Assembly: GCA_023151115.1 (NCBI GenBank)
Contig: JAKLJP010000025.1
Span: 1-64,000, forward strand
Source: Anaerolineae bacterium
GTDB lineage: Bacteria > Chloroflexota > Anaerolineae > 4572-78 > J111
Length of the DNA: 64,000 nt
Direction: 5' to 3'
Part shown: positions 1 to 8,331 of the stretch, in pieces
Numbering within the stretch: the stretch's first letter is position 1
Layout: every line of letters starts with the position of its first letter
Notes under the pieces: model-generated
What the model was told of the DNA's origin: nothing
Database searches by the model: none
The model's input: only the letters and a program-made list of their open reading frames with translations
Translations under genes and position numbers: made by a program

Positions 1-1
1 T

Positions 2-61
2 GAACTCTTCCAGAACGGTCTGAACCTTGATAACCTCCTTAATTATGTCGGCGTCCTATAG
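2..61 (+). CDS. possible C-terminal tail of a gene cut by the window edge
   Basis: The second frame is open from the window edge and ends at a TAG at 59-61, encoding about 19 residues that include NGLNLDNLLNYVGVL. It may be the end of a gene that starts outside the window. Nothing identifies the product, and the stretch is short enough to be open by chance. Confidence 0.25.
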   Translation, partial: ELFQNGLNLDNLLNYVGVL

Positions 62-88
62 AACTGAACAACCCTGCACCCCGACCTA

Positions 89-445
89 GTGGCCGAAGCG
101 TTCAAAGCCGAAGCCGGCCTCATCTTTATTGAATTAAAAACCGCCTACGAGCAGCAAGATTTGCCTCGGGTTGAAGAAATTCTGCATATGCTGGAGCGGG
201 GTGAAAAGCTAACCCACCAGCCGATATTGAGCCGCAGCAAAGACAAACTGCGGGCCGAAGTTCGCTACTTACGCCGCCGGGTCGAGACGCTGCGGCAGCA
301 AATTGCCACTCTCAAACAGTCCAACCCCTACAAAAAGTTAATCAATATTGACGATTGGGATGACTACTTTGATGAGCTTAAAGGCGAACTACAGCGTAAA
401 ATCAACCGGCTGAGACGGAAGAGACAGCCGGCCAAGGGGATGTAA
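89..445 (+). CDS. coiled-coil protein resembling the segment after a degenerate J-domain
   Basis: About 118 residues from a GTG at 89. The frame is open back to 68 and would add TLHPDL. The text LHPDLVAEAFKAEAG, then ELKTAYEQQDLPRVEEILHMLE, resembles the end of a J-like domain followed by the helical region seen in some DnaJ-type proteins (HPD motif, then an 'AY..gDl..l' helix). Charged heptads (RYLRRRVETLRQQIATLK) and a basic tail follow. No Shine-Dalgarno precedes the GTG and a TGA at 65-67 closes the frame upstream, so this may be a remnant that lost its N-terminal part. The J-protein reading is an inference from sequence style. Confidence 0.45.
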   Translation: MAEAFKAEAGLIFIELKTAYEQQDLPRVEEILHMLERGEKLTHQPILSRSKDKLRAEVRYLRRRVETLRQQIATLKQSNPYKKLINIDDWDDYFDELKGELQRKINRLRRKRQPAKGM

Positions 446-557
446 GACGATTACTGGCCCGAGGCGATAAAAGGATAACTTTGATGGTCCGGTGGATAAC
501 CTTAAATTTGACCCCGCCGACCTGACAAATATATCTCATTACCCCCCCAAAAGCCCA

Positions 558-586
558 TTGTCTCGCCTTGCTTGATTTGCTATACT
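558..586 (+). promoter_or_regulatory. sigma-70-like promoter for the membrane histidine kinase
   Basis: A -35 box TTGTCT (558-563) and a -10 box TATACT (581-586) are separated by 17 bases, which predicts a transcript start near 593. The kinase ATG is at 691, so the leader would be about 100 bases long. Confidence 0.55.
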
Positions 587-598
587 AATACCTGAGAC

Positions 599-628
599 TT
601 CAACAGCGTGGGAATGGACGCTGTTGAA
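599..628 (+). promoter_or_regulatory. perfect stem-loop in the leader of the kinase gene
   Basis: TTCAACAGCGT (599-609) pairs perfectly with ACGCTGTTGAA (618-628) around an 8-base loop. It starts about 6 bases after the predicted transcript start. No T-run follows, so it is not a simple intrinsic terminator. It may stabilise the mRNA or regulate it. Confidence 0.4.
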
Positions 629-690
629 ACGACTTCCAGCCGCTACGGTCTCGGCGATAATTTTTATTGTTGCACCTTACCAGCTGAGTC

Positions 691-2940
691 ATGCAGATTT
701 ATCTTCTTGCCACCAATTTTCTTGCTTTGGCCGCGTTGATCTTGGGCCTGGGCAGTTTTTCAGGGGGACGCCGCAGTTGGCGTTTGGTACCGCTTTTTTT
801 ATTAGTCATCAGCCGCTCGCTTAGCTTAATTGTTTATCTGAGCGTCTCAAACAGCAGCGATGCTCGGCTGATGGGAGGCCTGGAGGTTTTTAGCGCCTTT
901 TGCCTGGTCTGGACTTTGGTTGATTTTCCCGCCGCCTGGCCGACCCCCTGGCCCCTTCTGGCTAGAGTCGGCGTTGCCGGGGCGATTATCCTGGTATCTT
1001 TAGCCTTGATACCGGGTTGGCCGGTTCCATCGCCCTTACACAGTCTGGTCATTGCTGTTTTCAGCACACCCTTTATCCTGGTCAGCGCCGGAGGGGTTCG
1101 CTGGCCGCACCTGGCCGTGCCTTTTATTTTGGCTTTTGGTAATTTCCTCAGCTTGTTGGATTTGACCACCCCCGCCTGGCTGATTTATCTGCTGGCCTAC
1201 GTCTTTTTTATCAGCGCCATCCACGGCGAAAGCGTGCTGACCTTCCGCCAGAAGTACGCCGAGCGCCAGCAAATGGCCGAAGCCCTGGTCCAGGAGGCGA
1301 TCGACTCCAGCCGGGAGCGGCAGCGTTGGCTGGAGGTCAGCGAAATCCTCAACACCATCCCCAATTTGAACCAATCTATGGAACACATTGTACGCAGTAT
1401 GGCCCAGGCCACTCACGTGGACCGCTCGGCCATTTTTATTTTGGATGCCCAGGGAGCCGGCCAGGCCCGTCTGGCGACCCTCTACAACCCGCAGCGCCCG
1501 CTGCATCTGGTCCGACAGGCCGAAGTTAGATTTGATTTGGAACACTGCCCTCCGTTGCAGCGCTCCATCGAAACCCAGGAGCCGCTGCTGCTGCCGCAGC
1601 AAAATATTAATGGGCTGGACTCGTTGTACGGACTGTGGCGCGAAGACCGCGCCGGCCCGACTCTGATCCAACCCCTGGTCATCAAAGGGCGGCCGGTGGG
1701 CGCATTGATGCTGGGCAATCCCGTCACCAGCCGGCCCATCCGGCCCAGCGATATGCGGCTGTGCCGCCAACTGGCCCCCCAAATTGCGACCATGGTCGAG
1801 CACCGCCGCCGTTACCAGGAGCTTGAGGCCGAAGCCGAGGCTATGGCCGAAACGGTGCAGAAGAAAACCCAGGAACCCGACCGGCATCTGGCTATTCTAG
1901 AAACCATCAGCGACGGCGTGGTGGTGAGTGATGCCAGCGGGCGAGTCCAACTGGTCAACCAAGCGGCTGAGCGGATTTTGGGCAAACTGCGCTGGGAACT
2001 GCTGGACCAGCCAATTGGCACCATTTACGGCGAGATTGACTCGGGCGAACCGATTGAGAACCTGGCCGCCGCTTTTTCGCGCCGCAACCAACCGCTGCCT
2101 ACTTTTTTTGAGAGCGACGAGCGGGCTATTCAGGGCCGGCTCATTCCCTGGCGCAGCCCGCAGGGGGAGTGGCTGGGCATTATCGCCATCTTTCGGGATG
2201 TCAGCCGGGAGGTCAAAGCCGACCGAGCCAGAAACGATTTTATCGCCGCCCTCTCCCGTGAATTGCGCGCCCCGCTCACCGCCATTAAAGGCTATTCTGA
2301 CCTGATTGTGCATGGAGAAATGGGTGAGTACAGCCCGGAGCAGCTCCAGGTGCAGCGCATTATTCATAGCAGCGCCGACCAGATGGCGGCGGTACTGGAT
2401 AATGCCATCCAAATTAGCGCCCAGAACCGCCACAAAGTTTTGCCCCGTTTTGAAGAGGTCCAGGTAGCCGCCATCATCGAGGATGCCCTGCGCGACCTTG
2501 CTTCCCTGGTCCGGCTGCGAGAGTTAAAATTAACCCAGCACATCCCCGCCGATCTGCCACCCGTGGCCGCCGACCCCAAGCACCTCCGGCAAATTCTGGA
2601 TAATCTGCTGTCCAATGCCTGCCGCTTTACCCCGCCGGGCGGCAAGGTGGCCCTCCAAGTTTCGGTGGAAATGGAGCGCGCCGGCAATACCTTTCATCCC
2701 CGTTTACTGCTGACGGTCACGGATAATGGGGTCGGCATCCCCCGTTCCGAACAGAAACGCATTTTTGATGCGTTTTATCAGCTAAAAAGTCAAAGGGCCG
2801 CTGAGCAGAGGGGCATGGGCATGGGGCTGGCGGTGGTCAAAGATCTGGTGGAACTGCACAACGGCCGGGTTTGGGTGGAAAGTGTGGTTGGTGAAGGCTC
2901 AACTTTTTATGTGTCGCTGCCCCTAACCCAAGAATATTAG
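691..2940 (+). CDS. membrane sensor histidine kinase (TM-GAF-PAS-HisKA-HATPase) lacking the canonical phospho-acceptor His
   Basis: 749 residues. Residues 1-180 hold several hydrophobic helices. A GAF-like domain lies at about 215-375, a PAS domain at about 400-510, then HisKA and HATPase_c. The ATPase end is intact: N box DNLLSNACRF, G1 TDNGVGIP, G2 GMGMGLAVVKDLVE. The H-box reads ALSRELRAPLTAIKGY: the position normally holding the autophosphorylated His (SHELR) is Arg523 (CGT at 2257-2259). The protein may therefore be a pseudokinase, may use another acceptor, or may act through a partner. The response regulator at 3015 follows on the same strand and has its own promoter. The upstream Shine-Dalgarno is weak. 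Confidence 0.9.
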   Translation: MQIYLLATNFLALAALILGLGSFSGGRRSWRLVPLFLLVISRSLSLIVYLSVSNSSDARLMGGLEVFSAFCLVWTLVDFPAAWPTPWPLLARVGVAGAIILVSLALIPGWPVPSPLHSLVIAVFSTPFILVSAGGVRWPHLAVPFILAFGNFLSLLDLTTPAWLIYLLAYVFFISAIHGESVLTFRQKYAERQQMAEALVQEAIDSSRERQRWLEVSEILNTIPNLNQSMEHIVRSMAQATHVDRSAIFILDAQGAGQARLATLYNPQRPLHLVRQAEVRFDLEHCPPLQRSIETQEPLLLPQQNINGLDSLYGLWREDRAGPTLIQPLVIKGRPVGALMLGNPVTSRPIRPSDMRLCRQLAPQIATMVEHRRRYQELEAEAEAMAETVQKKTQEPDRHLAILETISDGVVVSDASGRVQLVNQAAERILGKLRWELLDQPIGTIYGEIDSGEPIENLAAAFSRRNQPLPTFFESDERAIQGRLIPWRSPQGEWLGIIAIFRDVSREVKADRARNDFIAALSRELRAPLTAIKGYSDLIVHGEMGEYSPEQLQVQRIIHSSADQMAAVLDNAIQISAQNRHKVLPRFEEVQVAAIIEDALRDLASLVRLRELKLTQHIPADLPPVAADPKHLRQILDNLLSNACRFTPPGGKVALQVSVEMERAGNTFHPRLLLTVTDNGVGIPRSEQKRIFDAFYQLKSQRAAEQRGMGMGLAVVKDLVELHNGRVWVESVVGEGSTFYVSLPLTQEY

Positions 2941-2948
2941 GCGCGTGT

Positions 2949-2976
2949 TTGTGGTTTTATAACTCGTTGCTATAAT
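2949..2976 (+). promoter_or_regulatory. promoter for the OmpR-type regulator
   Basis: TTGTGG (2949-2954) and TATAAT (2971-2976) are 16 bases apart. They lie in the short gap between the kinase stop and the regulator ATG at 3015, so the regulator can be transcribed without the kinase. Confidence 0.5.
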
Positions 2977-3014
2977 AGCCGGGAAGTGTTGGTCTACCGC
3001 AAAGTTAATAATCC

Positions 3015-3707
3015 ATGCTCAACAATAACCTGCCCAAATCTATCCTGATTGTCGAAGATGACGAAACCTTACAGCAAACCCTGGCTTACAATCTGGAACG
3101 AGAAGGTTACAGCGTGGCCGTTGCCACCGACGGCCAGACCGGCCTGAAAATTGCCCGCAATCAGCCGCTTGACCTGGTAGTGTTGGATGTCATGCTGCCT
3201 CAGCTGGACGGCTTATCGGTCTGCCGAATTTTGCGGCGAGAACTGGATGTGCCGATCATTATCCTCACCGCCCGTTCCAGCGAAGTGGATAAAATTATCG
3301 GCCTTGACTCCGGGGCCGACGATTATATTACCAAGCCCTTCAGCCTGGGCGAATTTTTGGCCCGCGTCAGGGCTGCGCTGCGGCGCAACCCCAAACAGAG
3401 TACCACCGAACGGTTGACTTCTAATGATTTATCGCTGGATTTGGTGGCCCGCAAAGCCTATAAAGGATCAACGGAACTCAACCTCAGCTACAAAGAGTTC
3501 GACCTACTGGCCGAGTTGATTCGCAGCCGGGGCGTCGTTCTCTCGCGGGATTTGCTGCTGACCAAAGTGTGGGGCTACGATTTTTACGGCGAGTCGCGCA
3601 CGGTAGATGTCCACATCCGCTGGCTACGGGAGAAAATAGAAGAAGAGCCGTCGAAACCCAAACGGATCACCACCATCCGCAGTATTGGCTACCGCTTTGA
3701 AGGATGA
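3015..3707 (+). CDS. OmpR/PhoB-family response regulator
   Basis: 230 residues. The receiver domain (about 8-122) has the acidic pair Asp15-Asp16, the phospho-acceptor Asp58 in LVVLDVMLP and the conserved Lys in ITKPF. The C-terminal half is a winged-helix DNA-binding domain, with the typical text YKEFDLLAELIRSRG, TKVWGYDF and VDVHIRWLREKIE. It is probably the partner of the preceding kinase by position. That pairing is uncertain because the kinase H-box is altered. The tail ends IRSIGYRFEG, so the protein is full length. Confidence 0.93.
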   Translation: MLNNNLPKSILIVEDDETLQQTLAYNLEREGYSVAVATDGQTGLKIARNQPLDLVVLDVMLPQLDGLSVCRILRRELDVPIIILTARSSEVDKIIGLDSGADDYITKPFSLGEFLARVRAALRRNPKQSTTERLTSNDLSLDLVARKAYKGSTELNLSYKEFDLLAELIRSRGVVLSRDLLLTKVWGYDFYGESRTVDVHIRWLREKIEEEPSKPKRITTIRSIGYRFEG

Positions 3708-3926
3708 CGCGAAGAGGGGTGGGGCGAAGAGGCGAAAGGTGAGGAGATGGGGACACCTCTTTCTTCGTTTCATCGCGCCATCGTCTCAGCTTCCCTTGTT
3801 AAAAAAGCTTAACAAGCGCTTTACCAACCGTTAAAGTCAAGTTAACTTAATTATTAATCTCAGGGCTTAGAATCCATCTTAGATCATAAGATGGATTTTT
3901 TATTTGATGAGAAAGGAGAGATGTCT

Positions 3927-4115
3927 ATGCTAGAAACATTAGGCACCCTTAATTTAAAGATTGCCCGGCTTGAGCAGCAGTTAGCTGTTCTAAAGCAGCA
4001 GGAACGAATGAGCGCGCCTTATCCGGCCCGCAAAGCCGAACTGGTCCGGGAATATCTGCGGTTGCAATCAGAGTTGGGCCGGCTGACCGAACGCCGGCAG
4101 CAATTAGTCCACTAA
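3927..4115 (+). CDS. small coiled-coil protein of unknown function
   Basis: About 62 residues. The ATG at 3927 is preferred because the AGGAG at 3914-3918 sits 8 bases upstream; ATGs at 3891 and 3921 are too far from or too close to it. The protein is a charged helical hairpin (LKIARLEQQLAVLKQQER, then LVREYLRLQSELGRLTERRQQL). It lies 5 bases before the next small gene, so the two are probably one operon. Family not recognised. Confidence 0.6.
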   Translation: MLETLGTLNLKIARLEQQLAVLKQQERMSAPYPARKAELVREYLRLQSELGRLTERRQQLVH

Positions 4116-4120
4116 AACTT

Positions 4121-4363
4121 ATGTTAACTATCAATGACGACGCCCGTTTTTTGCAGTTGATCAAAGCGCTGGATGCCGGTTGGGAAATAGATCAGCCGGT
4201 GCTGATCAGGTCTACCTGGCGTACCACCCACGAAGCATCCGGCACCTACCACTTTATTTTAAGGCGGAAAGCCCATGATCAGACCACGCTGCTCAGTTTA
4301 CCGCCCTCCCCGGAACTGCTGACCTTTTTAGCTGAGCACAAAATTAGAATCACCACCTTTTAG
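4121..4363 (+). CDS. small hypothetical protein
   Basis: 80 residues with mixed alpha/beta character: a helix near RFLQLIKALDAGW, then strands VLIRSTW and TYHFILRRK, and a proline-separated C-terminal helix. No membrane segment or signal peptide. It is close enough to the preceding coiled-coil gene to be co-transcribed. Not recognised; the fold could be a small single-domain protein. Confidence 0.55.
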   Translation: MLTINDDARFLQLIKALDAGWEIDQPVLIRSTWRTTHEASGTYHFILRRKAHDQTTLLSLPPSPELLTFLAEHKIRITTF

Positions 4364-4796
4364 TGAATGATTATTAAATTTCATTGATGACCCAAGTACC
4401 CGCCAGATAGTCATGCCATTCTGGTCTACTATCCTCATTTTAGTCACTGCCTTGCCGATGGTCTGCCCTTTGTGATCAAGCAAATACCCATTCAGGATTA
4501 GAAATACAATCCATCCACTCCCTAAAAAAGCAACTGCTGGCCGAGGATCAACGGCTGGCCGTTAAATGCTTGTTGAAACACCCCCGTAACCAACCCACAT
4601 AATCGGCACAAGAATAGTTACAGCCTCGAGACCATCAATCAGCGCCGCACCGAGCTGTGATACCCCTATTATAGACAGGGAATGTCTTTTTTAACGTTAC
4701 GACAACCGTTGCCAGTCCAACTTTGCGCGCTTTTTGCCATGTGTCGTAACGCACAGGCTCGGTGTGCTTTCAGACACAGCCGGAGGGAGGCATCTC
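4364..4796. other. 433-base spacer with no supportable gene
   Basis: Short open stretches interrupted by stops occur on the plus strand, for example KKQLLAEDQRLAVKCLLKHP near 4528-4600 and YSLETINQRRTEL near 4617-4657 in another frame. This could be a decayed coding sequence. A weak AGACA/TGTCT hairpin followed by six T lies at 4673-4691. Confidence 0.3.
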
Positions 4797-4805
4797 TGCT
4801 ATAAT
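4797..4805 (+). promoter_or_regulatory. extended -10 promoter
   Basis: TG-C-TATAAT is an extended -10 element with the consensus -10 hexamer. No good -35 is visible. It would start a transcript near 4812, leading into a small open frame with a GAGG ribosome-binding site. Confidence 0.45.
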
Positions 4806-4842
4806 TTGACCATTGATGTAAAACATCTGAGGTAAACGAGTG

Positions 4843-5049
4843 ATGGTAATTATCGCCAATATGCGTTTTCCGGCAGTGACAGCTCAGGATGTTGGGCGGG
4901 AGGTTTATCATGGCCGGCAAGAAGCAGTCTGTATTGTGGGCGATGAACGCAGCCTGAGCCAGATTGCCTGGATTTTTCAGCGAGTGCCGGATATGTTCGA
5001 GGTCCAGCGCTACTCGACTGAACTGATTGTACGCCGGGGTAGACGATAA
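4843..5049 (+). CDS. possible small gene, unknown product
   Basis: About 68 residues from an ATG preceded by GAGG. It starts MVIIANMRFPAV and ends RYSTELIVRRGRR. Support comes from context: an extended -10 promoter at 4797-4805 and a strong terminator at 5125-5151 frame it as a single transcription unit. The protein resembles no family I know and an antisense frame also overlaps it. A structured small RNA is the alternative. Confidence 0.4.
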   Translation: MVIIANMRFPAVTAQDVGREVYHGRQEAVCIVGDERSLSQIAWIFQRVPDMFEVQRYSTELIVRRGRR

Positions 5050-5070
5050 TATCATTAACGTTGACCACCC

Positions 5071-5097
5071 TTCTTGAAAGTTGGGAGCTTTCAGAAG
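5071..5097 (+). other. hairpin after the small unit
   Basis: CTTCTTGAAAG pairs with CTTTCAGAAG with one bulge, around a GGGA-containing loop. It lies just before the strong terminator and may be part of the 3-prime end of the same transcript. Confidence 0.3.
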
Positions 5098-5124
5098 GAT
5101 AAAAATAGGGTCGGGTGGGGAGTA

Positions 5125-5151
5125 AAAGAGCCGGGGTAGCCCCGGCTCTTT
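5125..5151 (+). terminator. intrinsic terminator
   Basis: GAGCCGGGG (5128-5136) pairs perfectly with CCCCGGCTC (5140-5148) around a TAG loop, flanked by AAA and TTT. It ends the small transcription unit that begins near 4812. Confidence 0.8.
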
Positions 5152-5187
5152 CTGTTACGGCTAATATTGCAAAACTCTCTTATGTCT

Positions 5188-5215
5188 TGTTATTTTTACC
5201 CTTTTGTGGCATAAT
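5188..5215 (+). promoter_or_regulatory. promoter for the LPDWL-repeat gene
   Basis: TTGTTA (5188-5193) and CATAAT (5210-5215) are 16 bases apart. Transcription from here would have a leader of more than 100 bases before the preferred ATG at 5346. Confidence 0.4.
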
Positions 5216-5345
5216 GGCAATAGTGGCGATTCTGGTCTAACAAATCCTATTTCAAAACCTTGCATAAAATTGATGAGCAGCTGCTGCCGGAGTGAACAGT
5301 GGTTCAGGGCCGGTTATTTTATACCCCTGGGTAAGTGTAACAACT

Positions 5346-8198
5346 ATGGACGATGTAAATAAACCCCCCAAGGATGAAGCTGAGGGCAACGAGATTGAGT
5401 CGCCGGTTGATGGCCCAACGCCAGATTGGATGCGGCTGGCCACCTCGGCCGGCAGTAGTGGCAGTTCGTTAACCGAAGAGAATACGCCAGCCTGGCTCAA
5501 ATCCATCCGGGCCGGACAGGGTAAGTCTCAAGAAAAAAAACCGGCAGAGCCGCCCCCCCCTCCACCGGCTCAACCAGCCGTCCAGGCTGATGAAGGTCTA
5601 TCAGACCTGGAGCGATTGCTGGCCGAAGAAGGCATTGACCTCAGCTCTGTTGCCGAAGAACGGCCCGAAGGGTCCAGTGGCATGTCGGCCCGTGATTGGC
5701 TCATCTCCACCTCCAGCGAAGAGATTATCCGCAACAAGTTGGGCGCACAGCCCCAGGAGGAAGAGCCATCTGCACCTCCGCCTGCGCCTGTTCCCGCCAG
5801 CGACGAGGCTATGTCGGATTGGGAACGCCTGCTGGCCGAAGAAGGTATTGACCTCGGTTCAGTGAGCGAAGAACGGCCCGAAGGGGCCGGCGGCATGTCG
5901 GCCCGTGATTGGCTTATTGCCACCTCCAGCGAAGAAATCATCCGTAACAAGTTAGGCGCGCAGCCCGCGGCCGAAGAAGCGCCTGCCCCGCTGCCCAGCA
6001 CCTCGTTCAGCGACGATAAAATGGTGGTGGAGTCAGATTTGCCCGACTGGCTCCAGGAAATTGCCGACGATGTGGCCGAAGCCGAGGCCAGTGAAATGAA
6101 CTGGCCTGCCAGCGAACCCGAACCTCCGCTTCCCTCTCGGGTCGCCGCCAAAGAGAACGATATGTTGGTGGTCGAAGAAGAGCTGCCCGATTGGCTGCAA
6201 GAGATGGCCGACGATAGCTCCGTAACCCCCACGCCCGAAGAAGCATTCACCCCGCCACCCTCGACCGACGTATTGGCCCCTGATGAAGATAAGATGGTCA
6301 TTGAGGAGGACCTACCCGATTGGCTGCGCGATATTGCCGACGACGAGGCCGGACCCTTGACTGAGGAACCCGCACCGGCCCCTCTGCCCGAAGCAACCCC
6401 GCCCTCTTTCAGTGCAGACAAGATCGTGATTGAGGAAGATTTACCCGACTGGCTGCAAGACCTGGCCGAAGAAGAAACTGCTGCTGAGTTGCCGCTGGCG
6501 GAAGAACCCAGTATCGTTTCTGCAACTTCCGGCCAGATGGTTGTCGAAGAAGAGTTGCCAGACTGGCTGCAAGAAATTGCCGAGGAGTCTGACCTGGCCG
6601 CAGAACCTCCCCTACCCAAACCCAATTTTACCGCTGTTCCCCCTTCGTCACGCTCCCTGGCCGAAGACAAGATGATTGTGGCCGACGATTTACCCGATTG
6701 GCTGCGTGAAGCCGCCGACGAAACCGAACCCGGCCAGGAACCGGAAGCAAGCGCACCCGTTCCTGCTGCTTCCAGTGCTGACAAAATGGTTGTTGACGAA
6801 GATCTACCAGACTGGTTACGCGAAGTCGAGACGGACAGCGCCGAGGATGTAATTTTAACCCAGGCGGGCTTTGAGGCCATTCCCCCTGAACTGGACGAAT
6901 TGGAAAGCGACGAAGATTTACCCGACTGGCTGCGAGAGGTTGAAGTCAGCAGTCTTGAAGATAATTTGGCCCTCCCCCCCAAGTCTATTATCGACTCAGC
7001 GGCGGCGGAGCCTACCTTTGCTGCTACCCCTTTGAACGATGAAGAATTAGACGCGCTTGATGAGGAGGATTTGCCGTCCTGGCTGAAAGAAGTGCAGGAA
7101 CAGAATGGTCGAGAAACTTCTGAGGCCATCGGCCAACCGCTGGTTACCGAATTTAACCTGTCCCCTGAATCAACCAGCGAAGGTGTGGCCGATGAGTTAC
7201 CCGTTTGGCTGCGGGATGTCCAGGAGGAGACAACCCCGCTGGAATTTGAAGCCCCAGCACCCCTGTCTGAAACGGCTGAGGTTGATGACCAAATGGTTAT
7301 CGAGGAGGGGCTGCCCGATTGGTTACGGGAGGAAGAATTTAATCTTGACGAACCCTTTGAACCTTCGGAACCCAGCCCAGAACCTTTACCCGAGGTAGTA
7401 GCCGATGAGCTGCCCGATTGGCTGCAAGAAATTCAAGATGAAACCCCTGATGAAATACCCACGTTTGAGGAAACAGCCGAGCCGGTCGCAGTGACACCTT
7501 CAAGCAGTCCCCTGGTCGATGGCCTCATTGATGAAGAAGGACTGCCGGATTGGCTGCGTGAAGTCGAGACAGAAGAAGAAGTTGAACCTTTGGTCGCTGA
7601 AGCGCCGGTTCCTATCTCTGAGCCTTTGCCAGAAGTAGTGGCCGAAATCATCCCGACCGAGGTAGTCATCGCTGAGGCGGTTGAACCGATAGAGGTCGTC
7701 GAAGAGGTAATCGAGCCGGAAGCGCCAGCGCCTATCTCCGAACCGAAACCAGAACCTTTACCTGAGCCTGTCAGCGAACCCGCCGAAGCAGCCCCCACCG
7801 GCATCCCGGATTGGCTACAAAAGCTGCGCGAAGTAGACGAAGAGCCGCCCGTACCTGTCCCCACAATGCCCCTGCCCCCACCTGCTCAAGTAGTGACAAC
7901 CCGGCTGGCGCCTCAACCGGTGGTTTCCACGCCCGACATTCCGGCTGACGCCGCCGAGCAGCTTCAACTGGCCCGGACCACCCGTGACAAAGGCAATCTG
8001 GATGAAGCCATTCGTATTTATGATGCGTTGGTGTCACGCGGCATTTACCTGGACAAAATCATCGAGGACATGCAGCAAAGTATCAAAGCCCATCCCGGCA
8101 ATTATCTTTTGTTCCAGGTAATGGGCGACGCCATGCTGCGCGATGGACGCCTCCAGAGCGCGCTGAATGCCTACCGCGAGGCCCTCTCGCGGTTATAG
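5346..8198 (+). CDS. giant acidic LPDWL-repeat protein with a C-terminal TPR-like region
   Basis: About 950 residues from the ATG at 5346 (MDDVNKPP); a GTG at 5292 is an alternative start. A tandem pair of about 55-residue units occupies roughly 86-141 and 156-209 (LLAEEGIDL...EERPEG...MSARDWLI.TSSEEIIRNKLGAQP). It is followed by 14 spaced copies of a short motif, consensus (V/I)xE(E/D)xLPDWL(Q/R)E(I/V), separated by Pro/Ala/Glu-rich low-complexity linkers. The last ~85 residues form a TPR-like helical domain (LARTTRDKGNLDEAIRIYDALV, then VMGDAMLRDGRLQSALNAYREAL). No signal peptide or membrane segment is seen, so it is probably cytoplasmic. The repeated short aromatic motif in disordered linkers suggests a multivalent docking scaffold. 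This is inference; the function is unknown. Confidence 0.85.
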   Translation: MDDVNKPPKDEAEGNEIESPVDGPTPDWMRLATSAGSSGSSLTEENTPAWLKSIRAGQGKSQEKKPAEPPPPPPAQPAVQADEGLSDLERLLAEEGIDLSSVAEERPEGSSGMSARDWLISTSSEEIIRNKLGAQPQEEEPSAPPPAPVPASDEAMSDWERLLAEEGIDLGSVSEERPEGAGGMSARDWLIATSSEEIIRNKLGAQPAAEEAPAPLPSTSFSDDKMVVESDLPDWLQEIADDVAEAEASEMNWPASEPEPPLPSRVAAKENDMLVVEEELPDWLQEMADDSSVTPTPEEAFTPPPSTDVLAPDEDKMVIEEDLPDWLRDIADDEAGPLTEEPAPAPLPEATPPSFSADKIVIEEDLPDWLQDLAEEETAAELPLAEEPSIVSATSGQMVVEEELPDWLQEIAEESDLAAEPPLPKPNFTAVPPSSRSLAEDKMIVADDLPDWLREAADETEPGQEPEASAPVPAASSADKMVVDEDLPDWLREVETDSAEDVILTQAGFEAIPPELDELESDEDLPDWLREVEVSSLEDNLALPPKSIIDSAAAEPTFAATPLNDEELDALDEEDLPSWLKEVQEQNGRETSEAIGQPLVTEFNLSPESTSEGVADELPVWLRDVQEETTPLEFEAPAPLSETAEVDDQMVIEEGLPDWLREEEFNLDEPFEPSEPSPEPLPEVVADELPDWLQEIQDETPDEIPTFEETAEPVAVTPSSSPLVDGLIDEEGLPDWLREVETEEEVEPLVAEAPVPISEPLPEVVAEIIPTEVVIAEAVEPIEVVEEVIEPEAPAPISEPKPEPLPEPVSEPAEAAPTGIPDWLQKLREVDEEPPVPVPTMPLPPPAQVVTTRLAPQPVVSTPDIPADAAEQLQLARTTRDKGNLDEAIRIYDALVSRGIYLDKIIEDMQQSIKAHPGNYLLFQVMGDAMLRDGRLQSALNAYREALSRL

Positions 8199-8220
8199 CC
8201 AACCTCCCAAAATATCACTA

Positions 8221-8246
8221 AAACCGGGCCTTAGCCCGGTTTTTTT
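8221..8246 (+). terminator. intrinsic terminator after the LPDWL-repeat gene
   Basis: AAACCGGGC (8221-8229) pairs with GCCCGGTTT (8234-8242) around CTTA and is followed by a T-run. Confidence 0.8.
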
Positions 8247-8258
8247 ATGGGCAAAAAT

Positions 8259-8287
8259 TTGTCAACTCTGCTATCCTCTGATATGCT
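8259..8287 (+). promoter_or_regulatory. promoter for the ndk operon
   Basis: TTGTCA (8259-8264) and TATGCT (8282-8287) are 17 bases apart, directly upstream of ndk and downstream of a terminator. They fit the start of the ndk-to-nnr transcription unit. Confidence 0.5.
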
Positions 8288-8331
8288 GACACCCTCAAGC
8301 CTATCTTAACTTTATCCTTCAGGAGATGATC

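Noticed and set aside
5570..7129. Long antisense open frame of over 500 codons opposite the LPDWL-repeat gene
   Set aside because: The product is a Ser-rich low-complexity mirror of the repeats with no start signal. It arises from the codon pattern of the sense gene.
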